A stretch of 64,000 nucleotides of DNA from Tubulanus polymorphus (GCF_964204645.1 NC_134027.1:9226485-9290484); one strand, 5' to 3'; positions 26,516 through 38,629 are shown, numbered from the stretch's first letter. The notes: generated by a model not told the origin, from the sequence alone. A program made the numbers and translations.

Positions 26516-29500
26516 ATGAATAAATTTTCATGTGGCCGCAATTCACTTCCGTAGGTTCTCGTCCTTATCAACCCTAGAATCTGTTCGACAGGGATGGTGC
26601 CACTTATCCTTACGCCTATGATCTGATCTAAGCAGTTAAATGCCATTATCTTTTTGCAGAAAACCGTGCAAAGAGTTAAGAACCTACGTGTTGGAGCTTC
26701 AGATAGGAGTGGCATTTGCAATGTAGGTGTACCCCGTTATTCGCTTCTGTATAATGATGGTTCATGTCGATAATTATACCATCCTCGAACAGCGGGGACA
26801 CGTCAAATAATGGATAATTTCCGATGCAAAAATGAGCAATACCTTATCGTTAGTTCGGGTCTACCGTATACTTACTTAACAACTGCTATATCGACGACAA
26901 AAATACGGCCGGAATAAAGGCAATGAACCTTTTAACTATAATATAATGATGATATTCGCGTGCTCTTTATGACTGGTGTTAATAAGACGATGATGTTTCG
27001 ACAATATGAAGTATTTCACAAATATTGAAATCGTTCCTTTGTAACAACTAACATGAAGATTTGTTTTTCTCTGAAATGTCCGAATCCAAAATTTATCCAA
27101 AATCAGCTATGGCGATTTATAAATCCGTCCGTGTTTTTGTTTAGATATCTGTCAACTGATTCATAAGTGTTTTTTTCAAATTCAACTATGTTTACTTGTG
27201 AAAAAAACCCATCTACCTAACCAGATAGTATACACTTACTGTACTGTTAGGGTTGTGTAACCCTAACGGGACACAACAGCGCTTCCCCACACGTATGACT
27301 GATTCGTTTGAAAAGTATGGGTATCGATTTTCTCAAAATGCGTTTAATCTTCTCAAATCACAAACGATGTCGCATAAACCTTTGGTGTGTCAGCTAACAG
27401 AACAAGAAAAAAACGCCGATTGGCGCTTGATCAATGCAGCAGCAACGGCACCAGTCACCGATAATTAATTGTAAAAGCTGATTTCCTTTCAAACCTCTCA
27501 TCGGCAAAAGCATTCGCCGCGTTGCAAAAGTCGTAATTATCGGTTTTCATTGCGACACAAACCTTTTAATCACGTTGAAATGTTTGAACCTCGTATCAAA
27601 AGATTCAACTGTTCGAAGTTTACATACAAAAGCTCGGAAATCACATTTCAATTTCCGTAGTTAAAATGTGATTCTTTTTATAAAAAGCCCTTTCGTACAA
27701 CCGTCAGATGAAGGGTACTAATACTCGCATATAGGTTTTAAACTTATCATTCGGTTCTCAGGGTCAGAGTGTGGATATTCTAGCACTGGTGTCCTAAGTC
27801 ATGGTATCACCATGAATGTATCTGCGAAACGAACGGTGTTCATAAATATAAATGCTTGCAACAGCTGCTGGTGTGTGTAAAAGTCAGAATCAACGAACAA
27901 CGAACAAACGATGATGGCACGCATCGATTAAAACGATGAACGAATGTCATTCAAAATCGGATATGTCAACTGAATAAATTGCGAAGCTATCGTTTTTATA
28001 CGTAATGAGACAACGTAGTTATTGACAGACGTGACCGGAATGAACCGGTCGTATATCCGTCGTCGGTTCTTGCTCCCTATCGGATGTCAAACATTCTCAT
28101 ATCTGAGGTAATTCCCTCATCCAGTTCGTCTTCATTTATGAGGCCAGGGGGTCATTCACGACCATCGTGGAAATCACGTCGTAAAACGCTCGTCAGACTT
28201 TTGTTCCGCTATCGTGCATTTCATGATCCCCAATACGATCTCGATTTGACGACTGGGAACTAGGGAACTTTTACAATGAAAACAAAAAACATGGGAGTTA
28301 TGGGTACAGTTATCTAGGTTATATAACTCAATATACAGTATACTCCACCCCAGTCGGATCAACTCGCATCAACTCGGGTAACCGTTCAACTCGGCTGATG
28401 GTTGTTGAAATATATATGTTTGTGACACTATTTAAGAAATACGTAACATTCAACTCGTATATTACTCGGACCGGTCGAGTCAGACACATTTTTTACGGTC
28501 CAAAAAGATCAGATACTGTACAGTCTACAGTAGTTATATACTCCAAGCTCGCTATATAGCAGATCTTTATTCAAAAAGAAATTATAACAAGTTATACAAA
28601 TTATATAGTGGATGTACATACAGAATATGATTAAATGTTGTGATATCAATTGAGGGGCCCCAAAGAAGCAAATTCGATCTAAAGCAGAGTCATTGGTAAA
28701 TTCTTCTTCGAAATATCGATTCGTATTTTTATCAAACACCGCGACTCTTGATAGCCGTTGACAGTTTTCCGACTCGTATACAAAACCAGCGTAATGAATT
28801 ATGATTCAATCATTTTTCTTACCGAGAATATGATTACTAAACAAGGTCGGACGGCGTTAGAAAATACGCAATTCCGCTATTTGAGAATATTTAAAAAGTA
28901 GCACACGTAGTTGGTGAATGGACGTCGGTTGCGCGTTCGTCAAGGCTACTGCCGGTGACAACGACGCAAATGCCTCGCTAATCAGCAAATTATTAGCTGT
29001 CAATCGCGAAGCGTGAATGATCGGTAATATCAATTTCTCATCGACAAATTCCGCATTAACCTTAAACAGATGGTTTTGATATACCTGTATTCGATCCGTA
29101 TGTTCCTATACGCGTCGATAATAACTAGCTAAACGCGAAAAAAAACTGACTGTTTGGATCAGGGGTTCGACCAGGTTTTGTTTCTTTTTTAACTATATGA
29201 GATAATCGTGATTCGATCGGCCCCGATCGTGTGTCACTTCGTGCTAACGCTGCACCGCCCGCCGCCGAGATCACGTTGTTTGTTTCGATTACAGTTTCCG
29301 GCGGTGATTCGAAAGGCTCCCGACGTCCGGAGTTATGGCAATAAGGCGTATTAACGATAAGAGTACCAAATAGAGCGGATTGCGTAACAAGATTGCATGT
29401 CGCTTTCTCGGCACGACTTGGCTCCCCTGGCTCTCGCAAACCACTTTATTCCGCTTGCTAATGTACCGGGTTAAGGAGAACGAAATAAAGATAAGATTAC

Positions 29501-29888
29501 GTCCGCAGATTACGATGCGAAATGTGTCGGCCATTATCTTACGCAAGGCGGCCAATCCGCAGACTTTTTTGCGAACTAAAAAAATAAAAGCGACATGTAT
29601 TCGGCAAAAATTAATGGGATGTGACCGACATAGAAAAGCGACTTGTAAAATCCTTAGACGCCCGTGCCTAGAAGCTGCTTTGATGAAGATCTGCCGAGAC
29701 ATCACTCGTCTTGGAAAGTTTGTGTAATCACTTCACAGGCCGCATAATATAGTAACATGTACGTTTTGTACGTGCATGGTGATAACAAATGGCCGTTGGT
29801 GATCATGTTAATCACCGTTTGTGTAACAGACTAAGATACCTAATCTTTTCTTAGTTTGGTTAAAGAATATTGTAAGAGATCAGATAAG

Positions 29889-31208
29889 TATGGTGGCCGA
29901 TAAGGGCCATGAAAATATTTCCTGACAAAAAAATTATTTCGTCATGAAAAATAAATTTCCATCAAAAATTATTTCGTACGGAAGCCCCTAGGTGACATAT
30001 GAGATAATTTTTTTCATAATTTCGACTTGTTAAGTCGAATTTCGACTTAAGTCGAATTTCGACATAATAAGTCGAATTTCGACATAATAAGTCGAATTTC
30101 GACTTAATTAACGCGAAATTCGACTTATTATGTCGAAATTCGACTTAAAGACATAATAAGTCGAAATTGTGAAAAAAATTTTCTCGTATGTCACCTAGGG
30201 GCTTCCGTAATTTCGTGAGTCAGAATAATTTCATGAAAAATAAATTTCCATCGAAAAATATTTCGTGAGTAAAGATAATTTCCACTGTGAAAAATAAATT
30301 TCCATCAAAATATATTCGTAAGCAAAAATAATTTTCTTCCCTTCAAAACATATGCCGAGTAAAAATAATTCCGCAATGAAAAATAAATCGCCTTCCTTCA
30401 AAATATATTCCGACGACTAAAATATTTTTGCAGTGTAACAATAATTGTGGGGTTTTCCGCTAGCGCACGCGTAAGCGCGCCTGTCGATTGAACCGTATAT
30501 ACCTGATCTTATTTCATCTATGCTTCTAGCCCTCTCGTGGTACAAACAGCGTGCATATCATAGGGGATACCGCACGGCTCTCATTCACACATGAATCAGG
30601 GAACATGGGTAAAGCTTTGGTTTTGATACAAAATTAGGGCTCTTGATTGTGATTCCTCCTCACACCTCCATCAACATCCTAGTGTCCATCAAGAAATAAA
30701 TATTTCGGTCAATGTAGTGGACTCCGCCGATCAACACAAGTTGCAGTAGCCGTAGGATCGAAAACTAAGACATCTTTTTATACTTGATGTCCCGTTCAAC
30801 ACACTACATACACACTACATACTTAACGGTACAAACACCGCTGCGCCCTAGTTGTAGCGCAATCGATATAGAGCGCGCGAAAACGTGAAAACCCGAAATT
30901 ATTTTTACAGCAGATATTTTTAGACATAGGAAAATATTTCTGATGGAAATATTTTCACTCACAAAATATATTTCGATGGCGATTTATTTTTTCACAGCGA
31001 AATTATTTTCACTCGCGAAATATTTTTCGATAGAAAATTATTTTCATGACAAAATCATTTTACACTCAAGAAATATTTTTCGATGGAAAATTATTTTTCA
31101 TGACGAAATTATTTTCACTCAGGAATATTTTTCGATAGTAATTTATTTTTCATGACGAAATAATTTTTTCATCTTGAAATATTTTCATGGCCCTTATCAG
31201 CCACCATA
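29889..31208. mobile_element. 1.3-kb non-autonomous element with TATGGTGGC(C/T)GATAAGGG ends
   Basis: Terminal inverted repeats of about 33 bases differ at one position, and direct GATAAG flanks lie at 29883-29888 and 31209-31214. Inside are subterminal arrays of a roughly 45-base unit (for example TCATGAAAAATAAATTTCC and AAAATATTTCGTGAG), inverted between the two halves. The core of about 490 bases at 30430-30920 is more GC-rich and has no gene. A second element is nested at 29977-30209. It shares end sequence with the 229-bp element at 23040. Confidence 0.75.
29977..30209. mobile_element. Nested palindromic element with TACGGAAGCCCC ends
   Basis: The inverted ends TACGGAAGCCCCTAGGTGAC are followed by inverted arms and a centre of tandem GTCGAATTTCGAC/ACATAATAA units. 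It is flanked directly by ATTTCG on both sides (29971-29976, 30210-30215). Removing it restores a normal copy of the host element's internal repeat unit. Confidence 0.7.
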
Positions 31209-31214
31209 GATAAG

Positions 31215-33298
31215 ACAAGCACGCGTTGTAAACTCGTTGTAAAAGTTTGCCTGTGAATACAGTTACGTCGAGAAGATACACGATATCCGTGCAATCGTGA
31301 GATGAATATACGAGGGATATCACAATAATTCAGCCGAATATTAAAAGTTCTTGAATAGAAGTGTATTCGTATATTAGTCTTTAACCGAAACGTTGCTCAA
31401 ATACATCTATATACACTTCTACCCAATAACTTTTCACCTTCGGCTGATAACCATTGAATTTGATAAGTGGATCAAATTTCTTACCAAAACGGGAATGATT
31501 TCAAGGCAATACAGCTTCATTGAGATTTCGTTTCGAAAGAATGGTTACAACTTAGAAATCACTACAGTCACCGATAATCTGATACCACAAAAACGGCCTT
31601 ACGCTGGTTGCATTGTATATGAGCGGTGCAGTCTAGTCGTAGTGGACGTCATTTCCGGTGATGTCTGATTGCCGGTGGACATGACTCGCCACTAGACGCT
31701 GCGGCGGAAATTACTGGTTTTTAAGTAAATAAGCTCTCGCCGGTAAAACACCTCTGCACGAGCGGAAGATTTCTTCCAAGGTTTCGCCGATTATGACGGA
31801 CAATTGTAGTATACTATACGCGTGGGAGAAAATAGAAAGGGAATTCGATCCACGATATTTTTTCGAAAATCTAATTATCTTGATATAAATGCTCCGATGG
31901 ATATGAGGTTTTTAGGAAAATAACACATTTGTGCAATGCAAAACAAGACAACACTATCTAATCACACTGTAATTTCGTTGTCATTTTGACAGTTTGCTGC
32001 ACTATCAATATGTTGGATGTACATCAGTATTTGAAAAAAATGAAAGATACATTTTCTTCTCACTTCTCGTCGTGAACTGAAAACCAGCCACGTTGCGAAC
32101 TGGAATAAACATCGCCGCGTTGTAGCTGCCATCTAGCATTTCGTTACGTTGACAGAACTGAATCTAACAACGCTGTGAATCGTAGCGTGCGCCAGCCACC
32201 GTGTCCCTGCTTCGCCAATGCCAGATCCTTCAGCGCCAATTTTCGCAAATAAAAGGTTAAAACCAATTCTCGATTACGTGAATAACTTTCATTCGACGTT
32301 AGTTCAGAGCAGGAACAATGATAATAAGTTATGTTTTTAAAAGTAAAATACAATAGAAATACGCACTTAGCTCCCACTCCCTTTCCCACGCCGATTCATA
32401 CATAAATCTATTATTAATTTGCAAAATTTTGGGAAAAAGTGTTTTCGATATTTTGTTTCAATGTAAAAAAGAATTAGGCAGATTTAGATCATGCGAACGT
32501 TACACATTCTATCTGTTATTTTTTGTGTTACGATATGACATTTCTCCGCAAGAGTCGGAGCTGTTCACGTCACACAAAAACATTTCAACGTCGGGTGGGA
32601 TGCGTATGTAATGCGATAGCTGTAATTGTGCTGAAATAACACCGTTACTGCGCATAACTGCATCGCGAAACATCGCCGTAAAAACTTGTCATACGAACCG
32701 AGGCAAATACGCAAGCAAACGACACCGCGTACCTTTTTCCATTGGAAACTCAACGTTTTAAACTCACTCATCGTTACTGAAAAGAGTAAGTGATTATCTG
32801 ATTCTAATTTCACTCACTTTCTTTAGTAGGATGTTTTCATTCTTGTTTCGAAACTACGAAACCGTTTTGGATAAAAATATCAAACATCATATTGTGTCAC
32901 TGAGTACGTAGCCATGCTTTCCACGGGGGCCTGGCACAAAATGATTTTGGCCGCAGTATCCTAGGTACTAAAGAATTAGGATACTGGGGTCAAAAAGGTT
33001 TGTGTCAGCCCTCTGCGATGCTTCGTAAAAAGCATATACTCAAATGAATTCTTAACGTTAAAACAAACTGCTTCCATCCTGGTTAAATTTTGTTGATTAT
33101 AGTAATTCAAGATGTGTGAATAATCTCGTCAGTTGATAGAACTTTTTAATAAGAGAACTTTTTTAACAACACATCGTCTAGAAACTCAGTCGGACTGAAT
33201 CGCCACGAGGTTACTCAGTGAGCGGATCACGTGGTAGATAAAGTACGCTGGCTCTCAAGAAACATTCTATTTCCTAACGTAAATAAAATTCCTTTAAG
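31215..33298. other. Upstream region of the CTHRC1-like gene
   Basis: No gene seen and no TATA box clearly placed. It probably includes the promoter and any 5' UTR exon. Confidence 0.5.
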
Positions 33299-36200
33299 AT
33301 GTGGCGTCGGGAATGGAAACTGGCTGTTGTTTTTCTATATTTCTGCGAAGGAACCATCTCGTGTGCGTCTAACGAGGTTTGTCAACAAACGTGCTTGAAC
33401 GGAACGTCTTCGCGGCCTCTTAACTGTCATTTTAAAACAGTGAGCGTCGATAATAACACGGAAGTGAATAATATGTCATCATTTTCATCCGTTTCGAAGA
33501 TTCGGTGCGCCCGTGATTGCTCCGCGCGTGAGGGCTGCAATTGCTTCACATACGACAAAACCCTTCGCATGTGTACGCTTATGGAAAAACAAGCCGTAAG
33601 TACAATATCCTAAATGTGAAATGAACACAAAGACCTAATATAATTCTTAATTAAATTGATTATAGACTCTAAAAATCTGAAATTGCTGTTTACTAGATTA
33701 GATATTACACAACGGTCCATTAATTCATGGCATGTTGGCAACGTAGAAGTTTGGTGACTTGGCAAATTGGTTAATTATTAACCAATTTGCCAAGTCACCA
33801 AACTACTTTTTTCTCCATTATCATATCTGTTCTAAACAAACGTCCATCTGAATGTTATGGTGGCTGATTCCAACCTTTCAAATAAGACAATTCCGTGCAA
33901 AAATATATATTTTTATAAATTATTTGCATGGTGTATTGCACGGGATTTTTTATTTTATACTCTGCTCGATTCAGCGACGATAGAATGTTTTCGCGTTATC
34001 ATATGTGGACAGAACATTCAAAGTTTTATCATTGAGAATTATCAAGATTATTATATGAATTATTATTTTAGAACATTTTACACTGACGTTCTACGTTCGT
34101 GCTCTAAACGGTGTCTGCCCAGTATACTTGGAACATGTGAAAGTAAAATTCTCGCCATCGGCATGCTCCAAACGCTTTTCGTCGACCTTAAAATGAATTC
34201 ATTCGAATGCACCGTTTTAGATAGAGCCAACGCTCACCGATCGAAATAAAGAAAAGAGCGATTTAAAAAAAATACGCATTCGCTGCACCAGGGTTATTCA
34301 ATGGCTTGCTTTTCTAGTCCTCGCCCGTCGTACGCTTATGTTTATCTTCATTCCGATTGCGGTAATGCGATACGCGCGCGGAGGTGCCACTAACTGGATG
34401 GATCGTTATGGCGTGTGTCGGTAACGTGTTTTTAAGGAGAGCGAAACACCAACTTTCGATTAGATCCCGTTGTTCTCATCGTCAATCATTGATGAATTAA
34501 CATCGTTGTGTATGTTTTGTTGTCGTTTCAAGCAAATAAGTTTTTACTATCACGCTCCTTTGCTTTTTTAACCTTCGCTGCCTTCCTTCTCAGTGTCACC
34601 GTGCTTTTTATGTAGTGTGTTTTCGTGAATTTACATTCTACGAACTTGTTGTTTTAATGATTCTATCTAAAAGCAATTCAGGTAGTAAGTGATTTAACTG
34701 CGAGTAAAGGTCGCTAGCTTTCACGAATTTACAAACTACGAATCGTCGATAATGATTCTATTTGAAAGCAATTCAGGTAGTTAGTGATATAACTGCGAGT
34801 GAAGCTTTCTTCTACTATGCAGGCTTCTTCTTGAAATCGCATAATTCTATAAATTGTATAATGGTTTTTCGACGTTTTCTGAATTTCAGGTATACAAATC
34901 GTACAGTCCGAAATATATTACATATCGATCTATTGGACTAGTATCAAGCAGCCAAAACGAGAGGGAAATATCGGTAATACTACGATTACAACTGTCACAT
35001 AGTTATTACTAACTCCATATCTAGTTATCATTAAGTTTATCAATTCCTTTTGTCACAGGACAATCCCCCTATTAGGTACCGCCCCTAGAGCTTTAAGTTT
35101 TCATTTATACTCATGTACCTATTTATTCATGAAATTATATCTAAAGAACTTATATCAATAATGTTGTACATATCATAAGTAAATAAATCATCATTATTCA
35201 TTAACTATAGAAATTGATTCGTTCCTAGACTAGGGCTAGGTATCTACATGATGGGATTTAAGCCAGTATTTTAGGACAATGAATCTTGTCTGTTTGGTCC
35301 GAAATATAAAGGAATTGAGAAATATGTACTTCAATTTTACTATTCTTGCCTGTGATTTTATTTTGCTTTTTTGTCTGTGATTTTGTTTCATTTGTATTCC
35401 TCAAGACCTTCATCTCAGATTCTGCAATGACTATCTAAGTTGTTTTTCTTGAATAGGCAATGATGGAATTTGCTCCCGACTTCACTAGATTGTTATTCTT
35501 TTTCTAACAGACTCAATTGATTACGAAGAGAGAAGCGACGTCTGTTCTGTACGTGAAATGGTCGATAACCATCGGTATCTTAGACCAGCAGACCACCACC
35601 GAAAAATGTGCCAGATTCTACGTAAAGTTGAACGGTAAATCGTGCACAAATCCGGGTCCTATAGACATGGTATACTTTCAGAGCGGAGCGAACATTGAGA
35701 TGACGTTGCCACATACAGGTGCATGCCTTATGAAGTATAGAAATCATGAATTTTTACAAACCATTGAAAGTAATAAGCGATTAAGTCATCTAGATGTTAA
35801 CCATTTCTTCAATTATCTAGTCGGAGGCATCTGCGAAGACCAGATTCCTAATGGTTTAGTAAACATTTCTCTGTGTTTGGGGAACTGTGCATCTTATCCT
35901 ATGGATATGGCTACGACAAGGAACTACACGAACACCCGAATGACTGTAGAAGAATTGGTCACAAACGGTAAGAAATTTCAAAGACTTTTGTTCACATGAA
36001 TATATACACTGACGACAATCGTTGAGTTCGTCTGCGGAATGCATTTATCATTTTAGACTCCCCTAGTTTGCGGAATATTTTTCACAAGGTATTGACAAGT
36101 TCAACAAGTTTCGACTTACCCTCCAACGAATCATCTGGCCACATCCAACAATACGTAAGAAATAGATTTTAACGCCTCTTTTTATATCGACATATGGCGT

Positions 36201-38301
36201 CGTTTACAATCGATGACATCGATGATCTGACATCGCATTCAAAGATGGTTTTTTAATACCTATAAAGTTTTGATCTTTGAATTGATTTTGTGCCCCATAT
36301 CTCCACGAATGAATCAATGGATGAATGAATTCATTTAACTTCTCAAAATTGTATTACATAGTAAAAAAATTACGAAGGTTTCACTTCAAATTTTCATTTC
36401 AGAACCTGACCTTTAGAAAGAAAAGTGACACGACTGTCGTGCGGGTGACTTTGATTGCCACTTTGGGTCTCTTTTACGTAAACAGTCCGACGATGATGTG
36501 GACGGGGTTAACGTTTAAATTGAACAGTCTGCCGTGTTCACAACCGTCCGCTATAGTGTCAGCTGTGGGGTTCGAAACCTCGAATGCAACAGCCAGAAAC
36601 GTCGTCAGTAGGTTTGATTGTTTAAGAAAAGTACTCAAGCTAGAGACGCATGCATGCGGTTAAGGTGGCTGAGTTTTGACAGCATGACGCAGAGATGCGG
36701 AGCATGTGTGTCAAGGCCCATGCATTCCCATATTGATATTCTGCAAAACGCAGCGGTCAAACTTGAACGCAACACACTACATCACAGCAAATGTGAACCG
36801 CGTGTTTGTGTTCCTATCGGCAATTTCCGAAAATAGGATTTCAAAAATTTCCACTCCGTTTGTATTTTCTGAAATTCTCATTACAGTGAGTGGAACCTGC
36901 AACGGTCTTGTAAAAGGCGATACGGTTCTAAGCTTGGAAATCAGCCACGAAGATTCCGCGGCCATACGAACATTAACGTGGGGCTCGGTATCCAGAATCA
37001 TCGTTGAGGAGTACGAAACAGGTGTGTATGTGCATTTCATCATCGATCAGTCGACAAAAATATTCAACACTTAAGCGACGAAATACGATATATAAGAGGC
37101 AAATAATGTGTGATTAAATGTAAAAAGATTGATTCATTTGCGGAAAATGATAGTAGAATCGTCATTGGCTTAGTTCTATAAGCTAATTTAGCTATCTATG
37201 ATGTCATATAGATCTTTACAATATCGTCGTTCCATTTTTTCAGCGGGCACCGGTTCACCGATATTCAACACAAAAACTGTCACAAATGGCGTGGCCATAA
37301 TGGGTGAAATCGATCAAACGATACTCGTGAGTTTATAATTTGTAATACATGCACTGTTAGGTATACAGAAGCGTCCCGGGGACTTAGAAAACCATATTTT
37401 TGAATAAAAACGGCGCTACCCCTTTCTTGAGAGGTCATTGACGCTGACAAATTCCAAGATGTAGCAAAGAATATTAGAAAAAAAATATTCAAAAGTAGAA
37501 TCTTTTTCTTAAAACTTGATAAGAAATATTTATAAATATGATTTTCTTAAAGATTTTTCCGACAGTTTTTATTCAAAAATTTGAATTTCTTTGGTGTCCC
37601 CAGTACGCTTTCGCAGTACGGAGAAAATGTGTTAGATAAATTGACAATCACTTATGTCGATTCGTTCTGTAAATGTGGATGTAAATAATTATTTAAGTCA
37701 ACTGTGGCTGTCTAAGTAATCATCGTCTCTGTCGTCCGTACAATGTAACAATCGAAACCTTACTTACAGACGATGGATTTCCTGAAAAACGATGCCCAAT
37801 CAGCGTTGAGCGTGGCTTTTACTTCATCGTTGTCGAGGGCCATTTGTACGGCGAATGAAACCGACCCGATCTGTTATCGGTACGCGTTAACGATTAACGG
37901 TACAGAATGCGACCAATTCTCAGTAGACACGGCCGTTCGCGTCGTCGAGCCGTCATCCTTTTACTATATCCCTTTTCAACGTAAGTGATAAAGGGCCAAG
38001 CCGTCATTTAAAGGGCCTCGACAACTCGAGGCCCTTTATCGCTTCCGTAATCAACTGAATTATTTACCACCGTTATGACATTTCGGTCAACAATTCAAAC
38101 GATTAATGCAACGTGACAATCTAACATCGAATTCATTCGTTGATTTCAGTATTTGGTATGTGTCTGCACGTTCCTGCCGGTCCATTGATACTCGGAGTCA
38201 AAATTCTGACTTGCCAAGGCATCAATCCACCGTGTACGACAATAACGGGCGGCAATAATTCTTTGACAAGTTTTACAGTGGAGGAGATACTGATTTCTTA
38301 A
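33299..38301 (+). CDS. Secreted protein: apple/PAN-like N-terminus plus three CTHRC1-like units (10 exons)
   Basis: Spliced model, exons 33299-33595, 34890-34973, 35511-35718, 35821-35967, 36057-36154, 36403-36607, 36887-37021, 37244-37326, 37770-37980, 38150-38301. All borders are GT/AG and all phases join, giving 539 residues. The start is the ATG before MWRREWKLAVVFLYFCEG, a probable signal peptide of about 22 residues. Residues about 23-99 are Cys-rich with a PAN/apple-like pattern (KIRCARDCS, GCNCFTYD, MCTL). Three units resembling the C-terminal domain of collagen triple helix repeat containing 1 follow, near residues 128-246, 279-391 and 420-539. Cues are FYVKLNGKSC and MTVEELV (unit 1), FKLNSLPC and SRIIVEEYE (unit 2), ALTINGTEC and FTVEEILIS (unit 3). 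There are many N-glycosylation sequons and no Gly-X-Y collagen stretch. CTHRC1 is known as a secreted Wnt/matrix modulator; the function here is unknown. The exon 3/4 intron is open in frame. Confidence 0.85.
33748..33804. repeat. Perfect 28-base inverted repeat with one-base spacer
   Basis: AGTTTGGTGACTTGGCAAAT... is mirrored exactly around a single T in intron 1 of the CTHRC1-like gene. Confidence 0.9.
33856..33891 (+). mobile_element. Possible end fragment of the TATGGTGGCTGAT family
   Basis: TATGGTGGCTGATTC lies within intron 1 of the CTHRC1-like gene; similarity to the family ends after about 16 bases. Confidence 0.35.
34623..34812 (+). repeat. Tandem duplication of about 95 bases
   Basis: Two diverged copies sharing AAGCAATTCAGGTAGT and AACTGCGAGT, 95 bases apart, in intron 1 of the CTHRC1-like gene. 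Confidence 0.8.
37987..38040 (+). repeat. Two alternative hairpins next to a 5' splice site
   Basis: AAAGGGCCTCGA / TCGAGGCCCTTT form a perfect 12-bp stem with a 4-base loop (38010-38037). GATAAAGGGCC (37987-37997) can instead pair with GGCCCTTTATC (38030-38040). The donor GTAAGT of exon 9 ends at 37986. Confidence 0.75.
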
Positions 38302-38503
38302 TAACTTCATATCACTGATAAACTACAGATGTTAGTGGCTAGACGTTTCTCGATGCATTTTTTTCGATTCCTTAACCTCACGGACATGTTTTTATCAGAT
38401 TTAAATTCTTGAAACGAATTACAAAAAAGATATTGTCATTATCAAAGCATGCATTATCATTCGTGTTTGAGTCGAGTAGAAAACACAATATCCGTGTATG
38501 ATG

Positions 38504-38509
38504 AATAAA
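38504..38509 (+). terminator. Poly(A) signal of the CTHRC1-like gene
   Basis: AATAAA lies about 200 bases after the stop at 38301 and is the first canonical signal on this strand. Confidence 0.6.
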
Positions 38510-38623
38510 CGCGAGAGATCCCACAGTAAATACAGCCAAAATGCGAAACTTGAATAGAAGGGTATATGTTTGCGCAACGTTTCGGCTAAATACTATTAGT
38601 CATCATTTTCTCGTTTGGCTGTT

Positions 38624-38629
38624 TTTATT
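38624..38629 (-). terminator. Poly(A) signal of the BAAT/ACOT-type gene
   Basis: TTTATT on the plus strand reads AATAAA on the minus strand, about 62 bases past the stop. It lies about 115 bases from the opposing gene's signal, so the two transcripts end very close together or overlap. Confidence 0.6.

Larger units (their letters stand above)
23275..29882. other. No intact gene; one element fossil and one hydrophobic short frame
   Basis: Holds the HTH/integrase fossil at 26306 and GTCGAAATTTCGA units. A minus-strand frame at 25389-25180 has a hydrophobic segment (see findings). Overlapping frames near 29125-29727 show no family features. Confidence 0.5.

Noticed and set aside
27247-27270. 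GTTAGGG...CCCTAAC, telomere-like motif
   Set aside because: A single inverted pair of hexamers is a small hairpin, not an interstitial telomeric array.
29125-29727. Overlapping frames of 104-138 codons on both strands
   Set aside because: No domain, signal peptide or splice-linked partner; three frames being open at once points to composition, not coding.
35517-35999. A single continuous 160-codon gene
   Set aside because: It joins two real exons through an in-frame intron and runs into the next intron; neighbouring exons in matching phase show it is part of a longer gene.
36618-37074. Several short frames in both strands within the CTHRC1-like gene
   Set aside because: They cross introns and exons of the supported spliced gene in other frames.
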